DNA from: Oidiodendron maius Zn | Taxonomy: Eukaryota > Ascomycota > Leotiomycetes > Myxotrichaceae | Assembly (NCBI GenBank): GCA_000827325.1 | Contig: KN832872.1 | Coordinates: forward strand, 2,404,096-2,468,095 | Direction of reading: 5' to 3' | Length of the DNA stretch: 64,000 bases | Shown: positions 11,963-25,419 of the stretch, piece after piece | Numbering within the stretch: position 1 is the first letter of the stretch | Layout: every line of letters starts with the position of its first letter | Program-made: the position numbers and the translations under genes | The notes under the pieces: generated by a model | Seen by the model: the letters and a program-made list of their open reading frames with translations, nothing else | Told to the model about the DNA's origin: nothing | The model's database searches: none

Positions 11963-12414
11963 TGGATACATTGTTATATAACCGATTAATATAAACTTTG
12001 GCCTTTCCGCCATACGAGTATTCTCAATATATGAAGTATTAAATACAGATAAAGTTGAGTTGACTAGTATAAAATGTACATCATGACCAATGGCTCCCTG
12101 CTTAACTTCGAACCAAAAAAAGCAAAGGTGAGAAATAGAGATAGATAGAAGCCAGAATCCCCGAATTGATCGCATTAGTGCCAATAGTTAATCCTTCAAT
12201 ATTTATATTAAATGTAGAGTAAGACATGGTAAAGTAATACTATGATCCTTAATAGTTTATCTAATATTAAACTATTTCCATACGTAATAAGAAGTAGCCT
12301 TTCTTTAAATTTTAATCCTCTTTCATTTTTATCCTAATATCTTTTATAATACAGGTTAATTATATTGATTACTTTAAAAAGTTATAATATTAATAATATC
12401 ATACTTATTTAAAG
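11963..12414. other. AT-rich convergent spacer
   Basis: Lies between the convergent 3' ends of the kinase-ankyrin and HET-NACHT-WD40 genes. The right half (about 12180-12420) is strongly AT-rich, as after RIP-type C-to-T mutation or as a simple 3' flank. No gene seen. Confidence 0.45.
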
Positions 12415-15400
12415 TTAAAAGATATCTTCTTCTTCGTTTTTTATTTCGTGTTTTATAATGTGAAGTATAAATAAACGGTCTAAGGTAATTAAAGGAGAAG
12501 CAAGGGCAAATAAGCCGATGTCTAACACCCCTTTATTAGTTTCAATATATCGGCCGCAACTAGAGAAGCACACAGTGCGAATCGCTACTGCGAATTTGAG
12601 CACGCCTTGTAGTGACTTTATTTCCGAATCCCAGAGTCTGACAGTCGCATCGTCCGAGCAAGACACCACCATCTTATTGTCTGGTGAGAATGCAGCGCAG
12701 TTGACCGGAAGCGTATGGCCTTTTAGCGTGCCGCACGCGGCTCCTGCCGTATTCCAGAGCTTGATGCTCGCGTCTGCCGAGCAAGATATCAGTAACTTGC
12801 CATCGGAAGAAAATGCGACAGAGTTCACTGTTTCTGAATGGCCTCTAAGCGCTCGAGAAACTACTTTTGTAGAAATGTCCCATAGTCTGACTGTCGTATC
12901 CGCTGAGCACGACGCGACAAAGCGATTGTCCGGTGAAAACGCAATGCCATTGACTCTATCTGAATGACCCACAAGCCTGCTCCATATTACCCCAGTTCTA
13001 ACATGCCAAATTACAGCCGTCTTGTCGGCAGAACATGAAGCGAGAAAGTGGCCGTCCGGTGAGAATTGGATACAGCAGACATTGTCAGAGTGACCTTGCA
13101 GTGTATGCCATACTACTCCTGTTTCTGTATACCACACTTTTACCTCTTTATCTGTCGAGGCTGATGCTACCAAACGGGTATCTGGCGAAAATGCGAGGCA
13201 GTTGATACTACCGGAATGACCGTCGAGTAGCCAGCGCTCGGCGCCCTCTCCTGTCCATAACTTGATTGTGGTATCATCCGAACTGGACGCTACTAACTGG
13301 CCATCTGATGAGAAGACTACACATGTAGCTGTGCCCGAGTTCTCTTTTAACTCTCCTGCCGCAACCACGGTCGATTCATGGTCGAGAGTCTTCGTCTTTT
13401 TATCCGAGGTTGGCATGGCATCCTCCTCAAATTCATCGAACTCCCCTCGTGCTTCTCCACTCTTCGCATCCCAAAGCCTAAGGTCGTCATTGAACGAACC
13501 AGATACGAGAAGCTCGCCATCCGGGGAAAATGTGACAGCATTAATGCCGCTGATATGGCCTTTCAGTGTCTTTAGTAAGTTCCCAGTATTTGCCTCCCAG
13601 AGCTTGATAGTCATATCTTCGGAACCCGAGGCGATGAGATGAGCATTCGGAGAGAATGCAACTGTCATGACTCTTTTTCGATGCCCTTTCAATGTCATGT
13701 ATTCGGTTCCTGTAATCGCATCCCAAAGCTTAATTGTCATATCATCTGCTCCTGATATAATTCGCCTCCCATTTGGCGAGAATTGAACAGAGTTAATAGC
13801 CCCTGCGTGGCCATCTAACAACATACGCAGCTCTCCCTTTACAACGTCCCAGAGTCGGACTATCTGATCTGTTGAGCCTGTTGCAAGTAATGAAGCGTCG
13901 GGGGAGAATGCAACGGAATTGACGCAACTTGAGTTGCCATCGAATATGCTAAGCTCCTGTCCTTTCTCCACGTCCCATATTCGAACAGTTTCGTCCATCG
14001 AGCCTGACGCGAGCATCTTACCATCCAGCGAGAATACCACAGAATTCACCCAACGTGAGTGTCCCCTCAGAGTGTAACGCAAGGCCCTCGATTTCCATTC
14101 CCAGACCATGATGGTCGTGTCGTCCGAACCCGAGGCAATCATTGTTCCATCTGGTGATATCGCAACAGAACTAACTTTGTTTAATTGTCCCTCAAATTTA
14201 CCGATCGTAGCTTTCGTTGCTACATCCCATACCCTTACTACCTCATTGACTGACCCGGACGCAACCTGCCGGCCATCTGGTGTGAATGCTACATCGTTGA
14301 CATAATTGTCTTCGTCCTTGAACTTGGGAGCCGTTGCTTCACTAATTTGGAGGCCTTTGCTCCACGGCTGTATCTGACTCCAAAGATGGTGCCTACGCTC
14401 CTTGGTGGGCCGGATGAACGTAAGTGCTAAGCAATATGTCTGGAGAGGTGCCTGTTCGATAATTGATTGAAATGCCCAGTTAAATCGTCTTGCACCTTTG
14501 ACAAATGGCCTCTGGCGCAAATTTTCTGCGTGCTTAAAAAGCAGGACGTTAACTTGTCAAACTTGTCACAGGTAAAGTATAAACACGTACCCCAAGTAGA
14601 GAATGGTACATTCTTATCAGAGCGCCCATTTGAGAGCCTTTTCCCATCAGGTTGACTGCCTCCAGCCAATGAAGAAAATGTTGTTGGAAGAAGCGATGGA
14701 CTGGGTCCCCATCATAAAGACGCGTCCCGCTCTGTCGATAATGCTGAATCCAGTAAAGACATGCGTATTGGAGCTCAGGAGGAATGCATTGCTCTATCAG
14801 ATTGGGGTCAACATCCTTGACAAGAGTACCTGGTGATTGGAGGCCACAAATATTTTCTTTGAGCATCTTTGACATAAGTCGTATGCAGTTGTCTCCTAAA
14901 GCTTTGTGTACATGGTTCTCGTCCACCCAAAAATCGAGATCACTACACCGGTCCTTATCAAGAAGAAAGTCGTGGAACGTGGGATGATGTGGGCGGATTG
15001 GACGATCCGTCTGATCAGGGATGTGAAAGATTGTATGCAGGTCCGCCAGTGTCTCAGTGATATGACTAGGTGGGATATTAAGCAAATGAGCCAATGATTT
15101 CACAGAAAGCGGAGTGAAGAGCGTCACGATGCTACCAAGAACGTCTCTTAGTATATCGAGCAATTCTTTTTTCTCTTCTTCAGTGTAGCCTTGCTGAATA
15201 GAGTCTTTTAGAACGGTAATATAGATTTCGTCGAGCTGCTTTTCCGGGCCTGCGCCAGAGCGATAGTCGTTGATAAGGAGGGATATTCGCTTGTCAGCAA
15301 GTCGCCTGCCCTCGCGAATGAAACGGCAAGCGGTCGAAGCCCAGATGAAGAGACCGCACGAAATCTCGACTAATCGCCTGATAATTCGCGTCCTAGGCCA

Positions 15401-17054
15401 GTTAATAGCAAAGCCACGTTCTTCTCTAATGATTTTGAAGTTGTGTTCAAAGAAAAGAGTAAGATCACGGTCCACTATTTTCGGTAGAATATCGTGAAGA
15501 ATAAAGACCTGGCGCTCAGCTTCTGCTATCTGAGAGAAGCCATAACGGACCGCAATCTCCGGTCTGCTCGTGATGAAGATTCGTAATCGGATATTAGTAA
15601 GTGAGCTAGTCGTAGCCAATAGCCTCAGAATGATCCGGATGTCTCTATCACTATCGCATTCGTCTAGGGCGTCAATGACGAGAACAATCGTTTCGCGAGA
15701 AGAGATGCCATCGAGCTTTGAGAGTGGATTGAAGAGCAATTGATCCCACTGGTCTCGGAGAGAATGTGCCGCAATTTCTGGGTGCTCTAGGATAGCTTCA
15801 CGGATGTAACGTCTTGCCGATGGTATTTTGTTCGCCAGCTGCGAGGCGAGAGTTGTGAACAACTTGTCCGCGGGACCGACATCTCCACCTCTTCTCGAGA
15901 AAAAGAAACTTGCCCCCAGATTGCCTTGATCATGGTATTTCCTGGCGATGGTACGAGCAACAGTGGATTTTCCTGTGCCCGCCATCCCGTTTAGCCAGAA
16001 GATACATCTCTTATCTTGTCCATCAACCCATTCTGTTATGTCTTGAAGAAGTTCTACTCTAGTGTCTGGAAGACAAGTCTCACCGTGCTGATTATCGAAT
16101 GAGTTGAAGGCCGCTTGAGGGGCAATAGGTAGTTTAGAGAGTAAGTGATCCAGTCTGGCACTCTCTGTATACTTCTTGTCGATCTCTTCTCTCAGTCGAG
16201 CGAATGCATAGTCTCCCTCGCCATACATGAGCGGCATGAAGATATCGAAGATCCCTAGCAGAGAGTATGCTTTATCTTCCTTGCGCCTTGTTTTTCGGTT
16301 CTCTGACCACGACAGTCGCTCGGCAATGCTGAACTTTATCAACGAATCTCCTCGTAGAGCCTGAGTGGGAATCCTAGTTATCTCATGAATATAGTGCTCC
16401 AGCGACTTCTTGTCACCCAGTCGTGTACCCTGGACAGAAAAGAAGCTAACAGATGATGGAGCAATAAGTTCTTGAAGCGTCCTAAACCTCAACATCTTGG
16501 ATCAGAAGTGTTACTTCAAAGTGTGGGAAATTAGAGTTGAAAAATGTCCTGAGCACGATGTACTCTTGAGACATACCCGCAGTACATGCGAATTAGAAAT
16601 TAATGTATTGAGAGGTTGAGACTCACCAACCCCGAGTGAACCACCTACTGCTGCGAAAAGCTGATTCCCACGAGGAGGACGCGACGTGGTTTATCAACCT
16701 ATCTTCAGGTACTGAAACGTCTGCTAGGTATACGTAACATCTAGTAGCTTTACTGTACCAATGAAACATACTTATTATAGACTCCTGTAGCTCCGCGCTG
16801 CTGGATTTATCGATGCAACAGGTATCCACCCATATGTATTCCAAGCCATCTTTCGCAGCCTGCTCCCCGCAGAACTGAATCTTGTGGAATCCAGAAGCCT
16901 TGTGCTGAGCATTTCCTTTCACTAGGTCTTCGAAACTGACTTCTTCGTCGTCGGCTAGCCATGTGTGCGACAAGACAGCATACTTGGGAATATTGTCCAC
17001 CAAATAGTCAGTCAATTCGAAACTGCCGGCACGCCTGCGTCGGAGAAGTCGCAT
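12415..17054 (-). CDS. HET-NACHT-WD40 receptor (HNWD type, NLR-like)
   Basis: Three exons, 17054-16627, about 16481-14591 and 14532-12415, give about 1,478 residues. Splicing restores the classic HET run RWFTRGW|TLQELIAP across the first junction. HET domain, about residues 1-230 (YAVLSHTWL, YIWVDTCCID, KAYSLLGIFDIFMPLMYGEG). NACHT: Walker A GMAGTGKST near residue 310, Walker B VLVIDALDECD, and FITSRPE. The C-terminal half has 13 clear WD40 repeats plus a degenerate last one, from about residue 830; individual repeats are well diverged. This is the architecture of the Podospora het-d/het-e/het-r incompatibility genes: repeats sense a ligand, NACHT oligomerises, HET signals death. A low-complexity insert (about 40 residues, DEFEEDAMPTSDKK region) lies between repeats 7 and 8. 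Confidence 0.9.
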
Positions 17055-18583
17055 CGTTTATTACGTTTCGAGCGGCCCAATCGACGGGCAGGGGTTTTCG
17101 GGATGAGGGTGGGGATGGGGTCCGGTTCGCACTGCCCAGACTACCCGATCGCTAACCATACCAAGATAAACAACTACTAAATAAAAAATTCGAAAGGAGA
17201 CGGGCGCGAGGAGATGGGGGCATTCTCCGTGGGTTAACAAAGCAGTAGCGTGAGTGTGGTGCTGCGATAAGAAATCCGCCTTGGGTGCCGTAGCTCGCCC
17301 GAATCGGTTGCCTCGGGAGGCGAGAAGAAATTGGCCGCACAGCCTATTTGTAACATCTCGCCAATTATGGCCGACTCATCTGCACGTGGACTAGCCGGCA
17401 GCTGGGCTTACTCTGTTCTATTCGTACGTTTCTGTGAACAGATGAGGCTGCATGCAGACACCCTCTATTATTGGATCTCACTTAGTGCTAGCGCACATTC
17501 ACATGGATGAGGCGGAAAGAAAAAGAAGAATTATTCTTCCCCTATCGTCATCGTCAGCCAAGCCCAATCCTGCCCCCGAATCTCGAAGATTTAAACCCCG
17601 CCTTCCGTGAAGCACGCGATTGCCGAAGCATTAGACGTTGAGGATCTTTAAATTTCGATGCGACATTTCGGGCTCCCGCCATTAAGAATTTTTTGCTTCC
17701 CATGTAACTTTTGTTGGTATTACTCAAAAACTCTCCATCGATCGCTGGAATCTACAGCTACCATGAGCTATTATGGAGGTGGACGGAAGCAGGTGTGACA
17801 TATAAACGACTCGGAGAAAAGGATGATTAGTCTTCGTCAAAGTTAACCAGATTGCGCGGGATCCCACGATGAACAGTTGAGAATTTCTGGATGTAGAATG
17901 GACAGCGGGGCTGTGACCTGGCACTACCTAAGACTATCCGCTGAATGGCTGCGGAGAATGTGGAGGAATGTGGGGAATGTGGCGCCTGCCAATGCCGGCG
18001 CTACCCGCATGACATACAGCCTGACCTGGGTGGCTTGCTTGTAGCAGAACATCTGAATTTTGACAAGCAGCTCATAACTCTTAGGAGCATATCCACGGCC
18101 TTGTGCAAAACCCACGCTATGCCTAGCCTTATGAGCCTCGAGATTTCTGACACAAATTTGATATACAATTCAACTTTGGTTTCGTCAAGAGACTGTCACC
18201 ACCCAAGCTCCTGATCCAAATATCTAATGGATAGTTCAATGGAGTGTCAGCTTGGCTTAGAAGTGGGTGGACTGACTGTTGACAAAGTCGCTTAGGCAAC
18301 GTACGTTCCAACGAGTAGATCAGAGGAAATCCGAAACGAGTCCGTAAGGGAGTTGGAAAAATGGGAAAAGGTTGTTACACGCGGATTTTTGGACACGTTG
18401 CGTCCCAGTCATTCGATAATTCATTCTATCTTCTAAATCTAACTTCACTAGACACGAATAAAGCAGGTGACACTAGTTTCGAAGAGTCTCAATCAAACTT
18501 GAACATTTATCTGGACTCGAACGGTTCCTCGAATTTCCTTCCAAGTATAGGTCTCTTAGTATGTGCAGAACTATGAATACAGA
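17055..18583. other. intergenic region upstream of the HNWD gene
   Basis: About 1.5 kb with only short overlapping frames (the longest on plus is 17945-18214, 89 codons). None has domain-like sequence or fits splicing. It contains the HNWD promoter side at the left and the 3' flank of the monooxygenase gene at the right. Confidence 0.45.
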
Positions 18584-20239
18584 TTATTTATAGTGGCGGG
18601 TTCCGAATCGTTCGTCGAGTTTCCGATTTGCCTGCAATAAGTCAGTACAACTCTACTCACAAGTGCTCTGATGCAAGCCATACTCAACTTACAAATTCAA
18701 CGGCGCTGTGCCCGCTCAACCAAGCCTTCCAATTTAAACTTTCGAGTTCTGGGAGTTCATCAACATGAATTTTATCCCATGGCTTGGCTTTCACCCAAGC
18801 GTTAAACAATCTAAGGTTCTTATCGCGTTGTTCTTGCTCCGGCCCATCTGGAAGAGTTGCCCGTTTTCCTTTTATTGCACTCCATTCTTGCACTAGCTTA
18901 CATCGCGACCCTCGGATCTCTTGGAAAGCTTGAAGTGCATTTGGAATATCCTCGGATACCACAACTCGCTGTAGACATTCTGCCAGAGTTGCCGCATCCT
19001 CAAGTGCCATGCCGCCTCCCTAAAATTGTGAGCATTTATTAACAAGCGTTAGATAGGGAAAATACTCACTTGTCCGACCCATGGCAGAGCAGCATGCGCC
19101 GCGTCTCCGATTAAAACTACTCTCCCACTTCTGCTTACCCAAGAAGGTGGCATAGTTTCCATCATCCTCCAAACGTGTGCTTCTCTCGTGTACGATAATA
19201 GCTTCTGAATTGGGGAAGCATAATCCTTAAAGTACTCTTTGAACTGCTCGATATTCTGTTTCCGACTCGATCCCTCTACTGAAGTCTCATCTCTCTGGTG
19301 GCAGCAATCAAGCCCTAAATACCATTTGTCTCCTAATGAATAATGAGCATAGCAACGTTAATTGTACTATGGAAAATTCTCGTACCTCGGGCAACTGGCA
19401 TGGCGGCAAGGGTAGTAAAAGGACCGCACCACAGGCCAATTTGATCCATAAGTATAGAAGTTTCAGGGTCTGATCTCACGATGGCCTCGGGGATATTTAC
19501 TCGAGTTATATCCATGCCGCTATCACGAACACATGTTGAATCTGGAAAGATGCTCTTTCGAACGGAGGATTTGATTCCTGGAACGGGCCTTTCAGCTTTT
19601 TAATATTCGGTCAAGGCCTGAACATTTCAAATGTCCATAAAGGTAAATATGACAAGACACAGAAACCATATCTGGGCTGCTCAGGACGGATTCATCGTTG
19701 ACTTACCATCTGCTCCCACGACAATATCAGCTTCTATTCTCTCTCCATCTTTAATTATAACAGTCAACGTCTCACTGTCGTCATCAAGAGCAACAACTCG
19801 ACAGTCAAACCTCAAGGTAATCCCTCGTTTCACGGCAAACTCATAAAGAACTTGCTGCAAATCACCCCTATGCAAGGGCCAGAGCCTATAAATCGTACGT
19901 ATTAGCAACGTCCAATCTCGCATCAATTAGTAATACCTACGGATACCCATATTCTTGCTCATGTGTCTCCGCAAGCTTTTTAATAAGGAACTCGCCGTCC
20001 TTATATCTTCTCGTACTTGGCCCAAATGGCTTGGCAGCACAGATGGTTAGTAACGATTCATACACGCCCAAGCCGTCTAGAATACGGTTGGCATTTGCCT
20101 GCATGACTATAATACCTCCAATAGGTTGAAGCTGCGGGGTAGATTCTAAAACGGTAACATTATGGCCTTTTTTAGTGAGTGCGATTGCTGCTCCGAGGCC
20201 AGCCATACCGGCTCCTACAATAACTATCTTGAAAGGCAT
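18584..20239 (-). CDS. FAD-dependent aromatic monooxygenase (salicylate hydroxylase-like)
   Basis: Six exons, 20239-19941, 19885-19707, 19577-19386, 19332-19070, 19019-18693 and 18631-18584, keep phase throughout (about 435 residues). Family signatures in order: dinucleotide-binding KIVIVGAGMAGLGAAIAL; HRGDLQQVLYEFA (Arg of the FAD site); DIVVGADG split by an intron just before IKSSVRKSIF; then VVLIGDAAHAALPWVGQ joined by splicing to GGGMALEDAATLAECL. These are the GxGxxG, DG and GD motifs of group A flavoprotein monooxygenases, which hydroxylate aromatic acids with NAD(P)H and oxygen. No signal peptide, so cytosolic. The zinc-cluster regulator gene lies 1.4 kb further on in the same orientation; a regulatory link is only a guess. 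CCAAT-like boxes occur just upstream (near 20352-20376). Confidence 0.9.
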
Positions 20240-21610
20240 TTGACAGAAGATTGGATTTCGCGACCTGATCTCGCGATCAAGAAGTGTAGTGTTGTAGACC
20301 AGGCATGTGCAATACTTGGGCGCTTGTGTTGGCACCACGTAACTTCCTAATCATTGGCTCGCTTCAATGGCATCCAATGACGCTTTATTTAACGCTAATT
20401 AATAGTCGGCTAGCTTATGCTCATATAATTCTTTATACTTTTATAATATTTACGTACTCTTTAAAGTAGTTTACAAATCTATGATAAATACGGTATATTA
20501 TCTTAGTACTGCGGTGTGCAGAGGTCACTCTGTAGCTAAAGTCAGTTTAGGGGTCCCGTCAGTCTACGTCGATTCAATTGCCAAAGGCTACCGTACTCAT
20601 ACCATTTTAAAATGATTGTATAAAGAACTAAGTAGGGAGAGGAAGTAATCCCTCTATATATGAATACGTGGCTGGGAATGAAACTAGGATCAACTAATGA
20701 GTATATCCGCTTTCAACACGCTCATCTAAGGCGGATTCCGAAGAGTGTGAAAATGTCATTGTCTAATGCTCTCCCCTTCGGACCAAACGTTTCAGAGGCC
20801 GTTAGGTTGTTGCGACTAGGGATTTACCTCCTGACGTCTTGAATAGTTAGAACTTTAGGGGGGAGTTGGGAGAGCCGACGACTCCGATAGAGAGTGGACT
20901 ATTACGACTCAGGAGTGGAAATCGCAAAAGTGGGATTTCGTAATCAGAATCACCTTTCCAACAATTCCTAAAATCTAAAATTTCTTAATGTGAGTTTTAC
21001 AACTTTGCGGCACTTACTATTCTATCCTAGTCTAGTCTTGCCGCTGCAGGCTCGTAGCTTTACAAGTTGGCCTCACTTTAAGGCTCTCCACGTTATCAAC
21101 CTCAGGATGCATGCAGAGGCATCGACGGTGTTTCCTGATCGCGTCGCCGCATGCTCCAGCACGTGATTATCGTATCTTGTCAGAAATACAGCTGATGTTT
21201 CTGAAAAAAGAAAGCTCTCACGTATGCACTACGAGGCGTGATTTGCTTTGTGCATCCTCTAATTTCTTGACAGCATGTTCTACACAGCGGCCTTGAAGGA
21301 CATACGCGAAACCGTTGCCATCGTGTGACCAAACCGTAGGGGTTTGACGCTACCCCTGTCGCATTCTACGGTTCCTTAACGACGAGACAAGGCTGGGATT
21401 GATCGCCGTAGGACTTTCTTGACGTCATAGGACGGTTTCTGGGATCGAACTTGATAGCTTAATAATAACATGCAATTGATCTGGTGGATGTGTCTAACTA
21501 GCCCCTCGAATTACAAACTCCAAGCCTTACCTTTGAATAACAAATTAAAATGAGAAATAAAATTACTGCCATTCGGAATTCCGTGCTAAATCCTGACCAT
21601 CAGAGAATAT
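20240..21610. other. intergenic region
   Basis: About 1.4 kb between the monooxygenase start and the 3' end of the regulator gene. AT-rich patches near 20395-20510. No coding signal could be supported on either strand. Confidence 0.45.
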
Positions 21611-24454
21611 CTAGTTCGTTGCCTCGTACAGTTCATAGTTGAATTCATGGTCCCACCCGAACGATATATCCGGCTGGCTAAAGAGATCCACCTCGTGGTT
21701 AATTCGAGAGAGTATGACGGGATCCAGAGTAGGCTCGCCTGTATGAACTCGCTTACTCGCTGGAGATGGAGGGTCCGGGAGATCGGAAGATGTTTGGACT
21801 CCAAGAAGCGGCGGTGAAGTGTTCTGATGTTGTCTTTGTTTTTCAAGGCCCACGTCTGGTGCTGAAGTGATTGAAGGGGAACCCATCTCTTTCATCTTTG
21901 AAAGCATTTTCGACGCCTGTGACTGGTTTTCTACGTCTATGGGTGGCCCCTGTGGTTCTACAAAACCAACCCAGTCTTCGTGCGTATCAGCATCATACAT
22001 TAAGTGGTACTGAGTGGACTTAAGGTCGTTCAGATCGTCCAACCAGATTTCAGTGCGTTGGATTTCTGCATCGTTACTAGCATCGCTTTCTTCTGGGAGT
22101 GTTTTGTTTATAGTGAGGGATGGCATCGTTATGTCTTGGCCATGCTCACCTCCAGCGTCAGATACTGAACCATATTCACATGACGCTGAGGTCACTGATC
22201 CGGCATATGCCCTAGCAGTTGAGGTTTTATCCCTTTCGGGTAGCCCAGCCAGAGAGAAGTTCGAAGAGAGGCCCTCAGTGTGAGACATTTCTGAATTCTT
22301 AAATGTCTGATGCTCGACCTGATCGAAGTCTGAAGGGGTGAATGGTCTAAATTCAAATGTATCCCAGTTGACAATACGAGTCTCAAGCACCTCAGTGTAA
22401 GTTTGCTGAAAACTGGATCTGATTAGCACAGTATAAGATAAATTAGTAACATATATCTACTTACAATCTATTCGGGAGACGTAAGAAAGTATCATCTGGG
22501 CGGTAGTGCGGATAAGTGAAACTTATTGCACGCTTGGGCGTCTTTTTTGCGTCAATAAGAGCCTGGAAAGCCTTCACATTTCGACTTTTCTCTCCACAAC
22601 GAAGGAGTGCTATATTTACTCGATACCGTTCTAGTGCTTTGAGGGCCACTGGTGCTCGGTCGTGTAACCCATTTAGAAACGTCCGCTAAAAATCATCAAT
22701 AATGTTGCACGCAACCGAGGGGCACGCTGCGGGTATGTTTAACATACTAAATCTTGAAGACAACCTGCACGCCATTCCAACTTCCGGTAACAAGTAATCG
22801 ACTGGTAGGCAATCCTTAGTGCGCATGATATTGTTGCAGGATCTTGCCCATAATTCCCAAGTAATGACTGGTTGACTTCGTGACAGAGAATCATCAACAG
22901 TTGCTGAACCCGGTACGCCATCGCATACACAGTCTCAAGAACCAGATTCTTTGCTTGGGGGATGGAATTGATGTTTTCAAAACAAATGGTATTAAGATCC
23001 CAGTTGAAAAGGATCCCAATGTAATCCGAACACCGACATGCGGTGATGATGATAGCTTGCTGTAGGCAAGTCAGATACGCAAAGCGAATGGAGTAGCTTG
23101 GACTTACCTCGCTCTGATGAAGCTCTTGTAGATTGTGCATGCGGTTTGACCCGTCAATAAAACTGTCTATCTGGATATTATCTAGTCCGGGAACAGGAAA
23201 TGGTTGATTCAGTGATTCCGCAAGGGCTAGCGCCGTCCGCGTAGTTGCCAAATATTTAACAACAACTGGAACAGCAGTGACGGAAAACACTGAATTGGGG
23301 ATGATCCGATTGTCCATGTGGCATACTATGGAGCCTTTGAAGTAGTCCTCGAGTGTGACCCCTGGTCGCAGATTGGTGATAGCTTCTGCGGCTGCTCTCA
23401 GACGGGTGAGAAGATTCTGGGTAGACCCTATTTCCCAGTAAGTGGCCATCTGATGGCATGAAAAGATGAAAACATACTCATATCGAAGAAAACAACAAAA
23501 TCTACAAATAAGGATGAGGCATCGTTCAGCCGCTTCGAATGCTTTAGGCCCGCTCGCAATTTATTGTGCATACGAGTGCAACGATCACAGCGAGATCCGG
23601 GGATACTATTCGTGCACTATAATGCTCAGCAAATACAATGAAAGTATGTAGCATGTAACTAACTGGTTTGTGAGCAAAACAGCACTCGAAACATCGTTGA
23701 GTCTTGGGTGCTGGTAGCGTTGATGCTGGCGAGGGAGGCACGTCACCTCCCAGATTGTGGCGGATGTCAACTATATTTTGATGACTTGGGGCTATTTGTG
23801 GAAATGTTCCGTCTTGGGGAGCTTCGTAGAATCCATCTGATACGGCAATTTGACATTCCAAAGGAGCATTCTGTGGCCGAGGGAGCTGTAGGCCATATAG
23901 TTCTTGCTGGTTCAGCGGAACGTACTGTCCACTTTTATCGCTACGATCATGCGGGTTTGCTTCGAAGAATTGATATAATGGCAACTCTCGTGGACCAGCG
24001 GTTGGGGGGAGAGGAATGGGTATGGATCGTTCGTTTATCTCGCGAGATTTTCCCCACCGTAAGCGAACTTCTATTGGGGCTTCATGCACAGACAGTAAGA
24101 CGTCTCCATTTTGGTTGGGAGGACGGTAATCTGGGTCCTATTTGTTTTGCATAATCAATAAGATGTTTGTTACGATGATGAGAAAACGGATGGAATAAAT
24201 ACATGTTGCAGCCACTGATCTGTTGCACAGAAAACCTCATCAGTATCAACTGTAGATAAGGGGTACTGAAAAGCGAAATGCTCTGCAGTAATTGGCCACA
24301 GTTGGTGCGCTGTAGAAGGATCATCATCTGGAGTACTGAAGTCGTGGTTGTTCATGAGAGGAGCTAGAGTCTCGTTCAGCGGGAAAGAGTTGGAGCCAGA
24401 CACCATGCCGTGGAAGAGGCCGTTAGTATCATGGGCGTTGGTATCATCCGCCAT
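21611..24454 (-). CDS. zinc-cluster (Zn2Cys6-like) transcription regulator with an internal, atypical finger
   Basis: Seven exons, 24454-24203, 24137-23664, 23616-23506, 23449-23108, 23059-22748, 22685-22465 and 22418-21611, are all phase-consistent (about 839 residues). The finger is built across a splice junction at about residues 232-255: QRCFECCFAHKP|CTNSIPG then SRCDRCTRMHNKL. The spacing C-x2-C-x6-C-x8-C-x2-C matches fungal binuclear clusters, but the position of the sixth Cys holds Leu. The first 230 residues are acidic and Pro/Gln-rich, suggesting an activation region. Residues after the finger are mostly helical (LTRLRAAAEAITNLRPG). A fungal-specific TF middle domain is not clearly recognisable. 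Targets are unknown. A nuclear role is inferred from the finger; loss of one ligand could weaken DNA binding or mean another residue serves. Confidence 0.72.
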
Positions 24455-25419
24455 AGCAGACGGATGCAACCGGCAGTAAGTGAGAGTACAGTACTGATTA
24501 AAGGCATCCTGGGAGCATGTCAATGTTTATAAGGTTAGAGGGAGAGAGATGCTAAAAGGTTAGGATTCCTGGATCGGGGTGATCTTCTGACTAACCATCG
24601 CTGCGCTAGGCCTAAATACTCCAAAAACAGGGGTTGCGTCGCTGTCGCTAAGGCAAAAAGCCGAGTTTATCGTCACTCGAATGGCCAACGGAGTCGCAGC
24701 ACTTGAGCCCCATTGTTTCAGCGATCGTTCCTCGTCGCCAACGAAACGGGAGTAACGACTGGCGCTCCGAGCGTTAACAGAAAGCTTAGAACCGGTCGTC
24801 GGTTGCTGAGTAAAGCGGTCTCCCATGTATTTGAACCAAAGATAGAGGCCAGTACCTGTATAGTTAATTTGAATTACCGCGTCGGAGACAGTGTTGTCAT
24901 AAAGGCATTCAATGACGGCACAGCCGGCTGAATCTACGGTAGAGATACTAGTGGAGTTGTATTATGCTCGGATTGTGGCCTCGCATGCTCTTGTGAATAT
25001 GTTCCCTATCAAACGGCGGAATTCAGGGAAGAAGTCATAGAACAGGACGGGCGATGAAGGTGCCAGGCCTATTCAATGCATCGTATTATGTCTAGCGAAA
25101 TTTAACGAGCCAGTCGCAGTGACGATATGCACAAACGCCGGATAACTCAGTTCAAATGTAGTCATGCTGATATGAAAATGCTCTAGATGAGCACCCCTAA
25201 TTAAGTCATCGACACACCACCCATTTATAATTGCCTTTTCAGCCGAAGTAGTGTGAGTTATATTAGGGTCGTGATAACGTATTAGATAAGTAGGTTGCGT
25301 AGACACTGGTGATATGCAAAGTTGCGCACTTTACGCGTTTCGCGCTATATACATATTAATTCAACACGTCTTAACCAATAGCTACTTAATCGAGTTAAAC
25401 TAAAAATAAAATTCTTCTT
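24455..25419. other. intergenic region between the regulator and a transposon relic
   Basis: About 1 kb without supported genes. Short frames at 24560-24826 and 25073-25306 (minus) have no family features. The right part becomes AT-rich towards the transposon. Confidence 0.4.

Noticed and set aside
12518-12967. 149-codon plus-strand frame opposite the WD40 exon
   Set aside because: Antisense shadow of the repeat-rich WD40 coding sequence.
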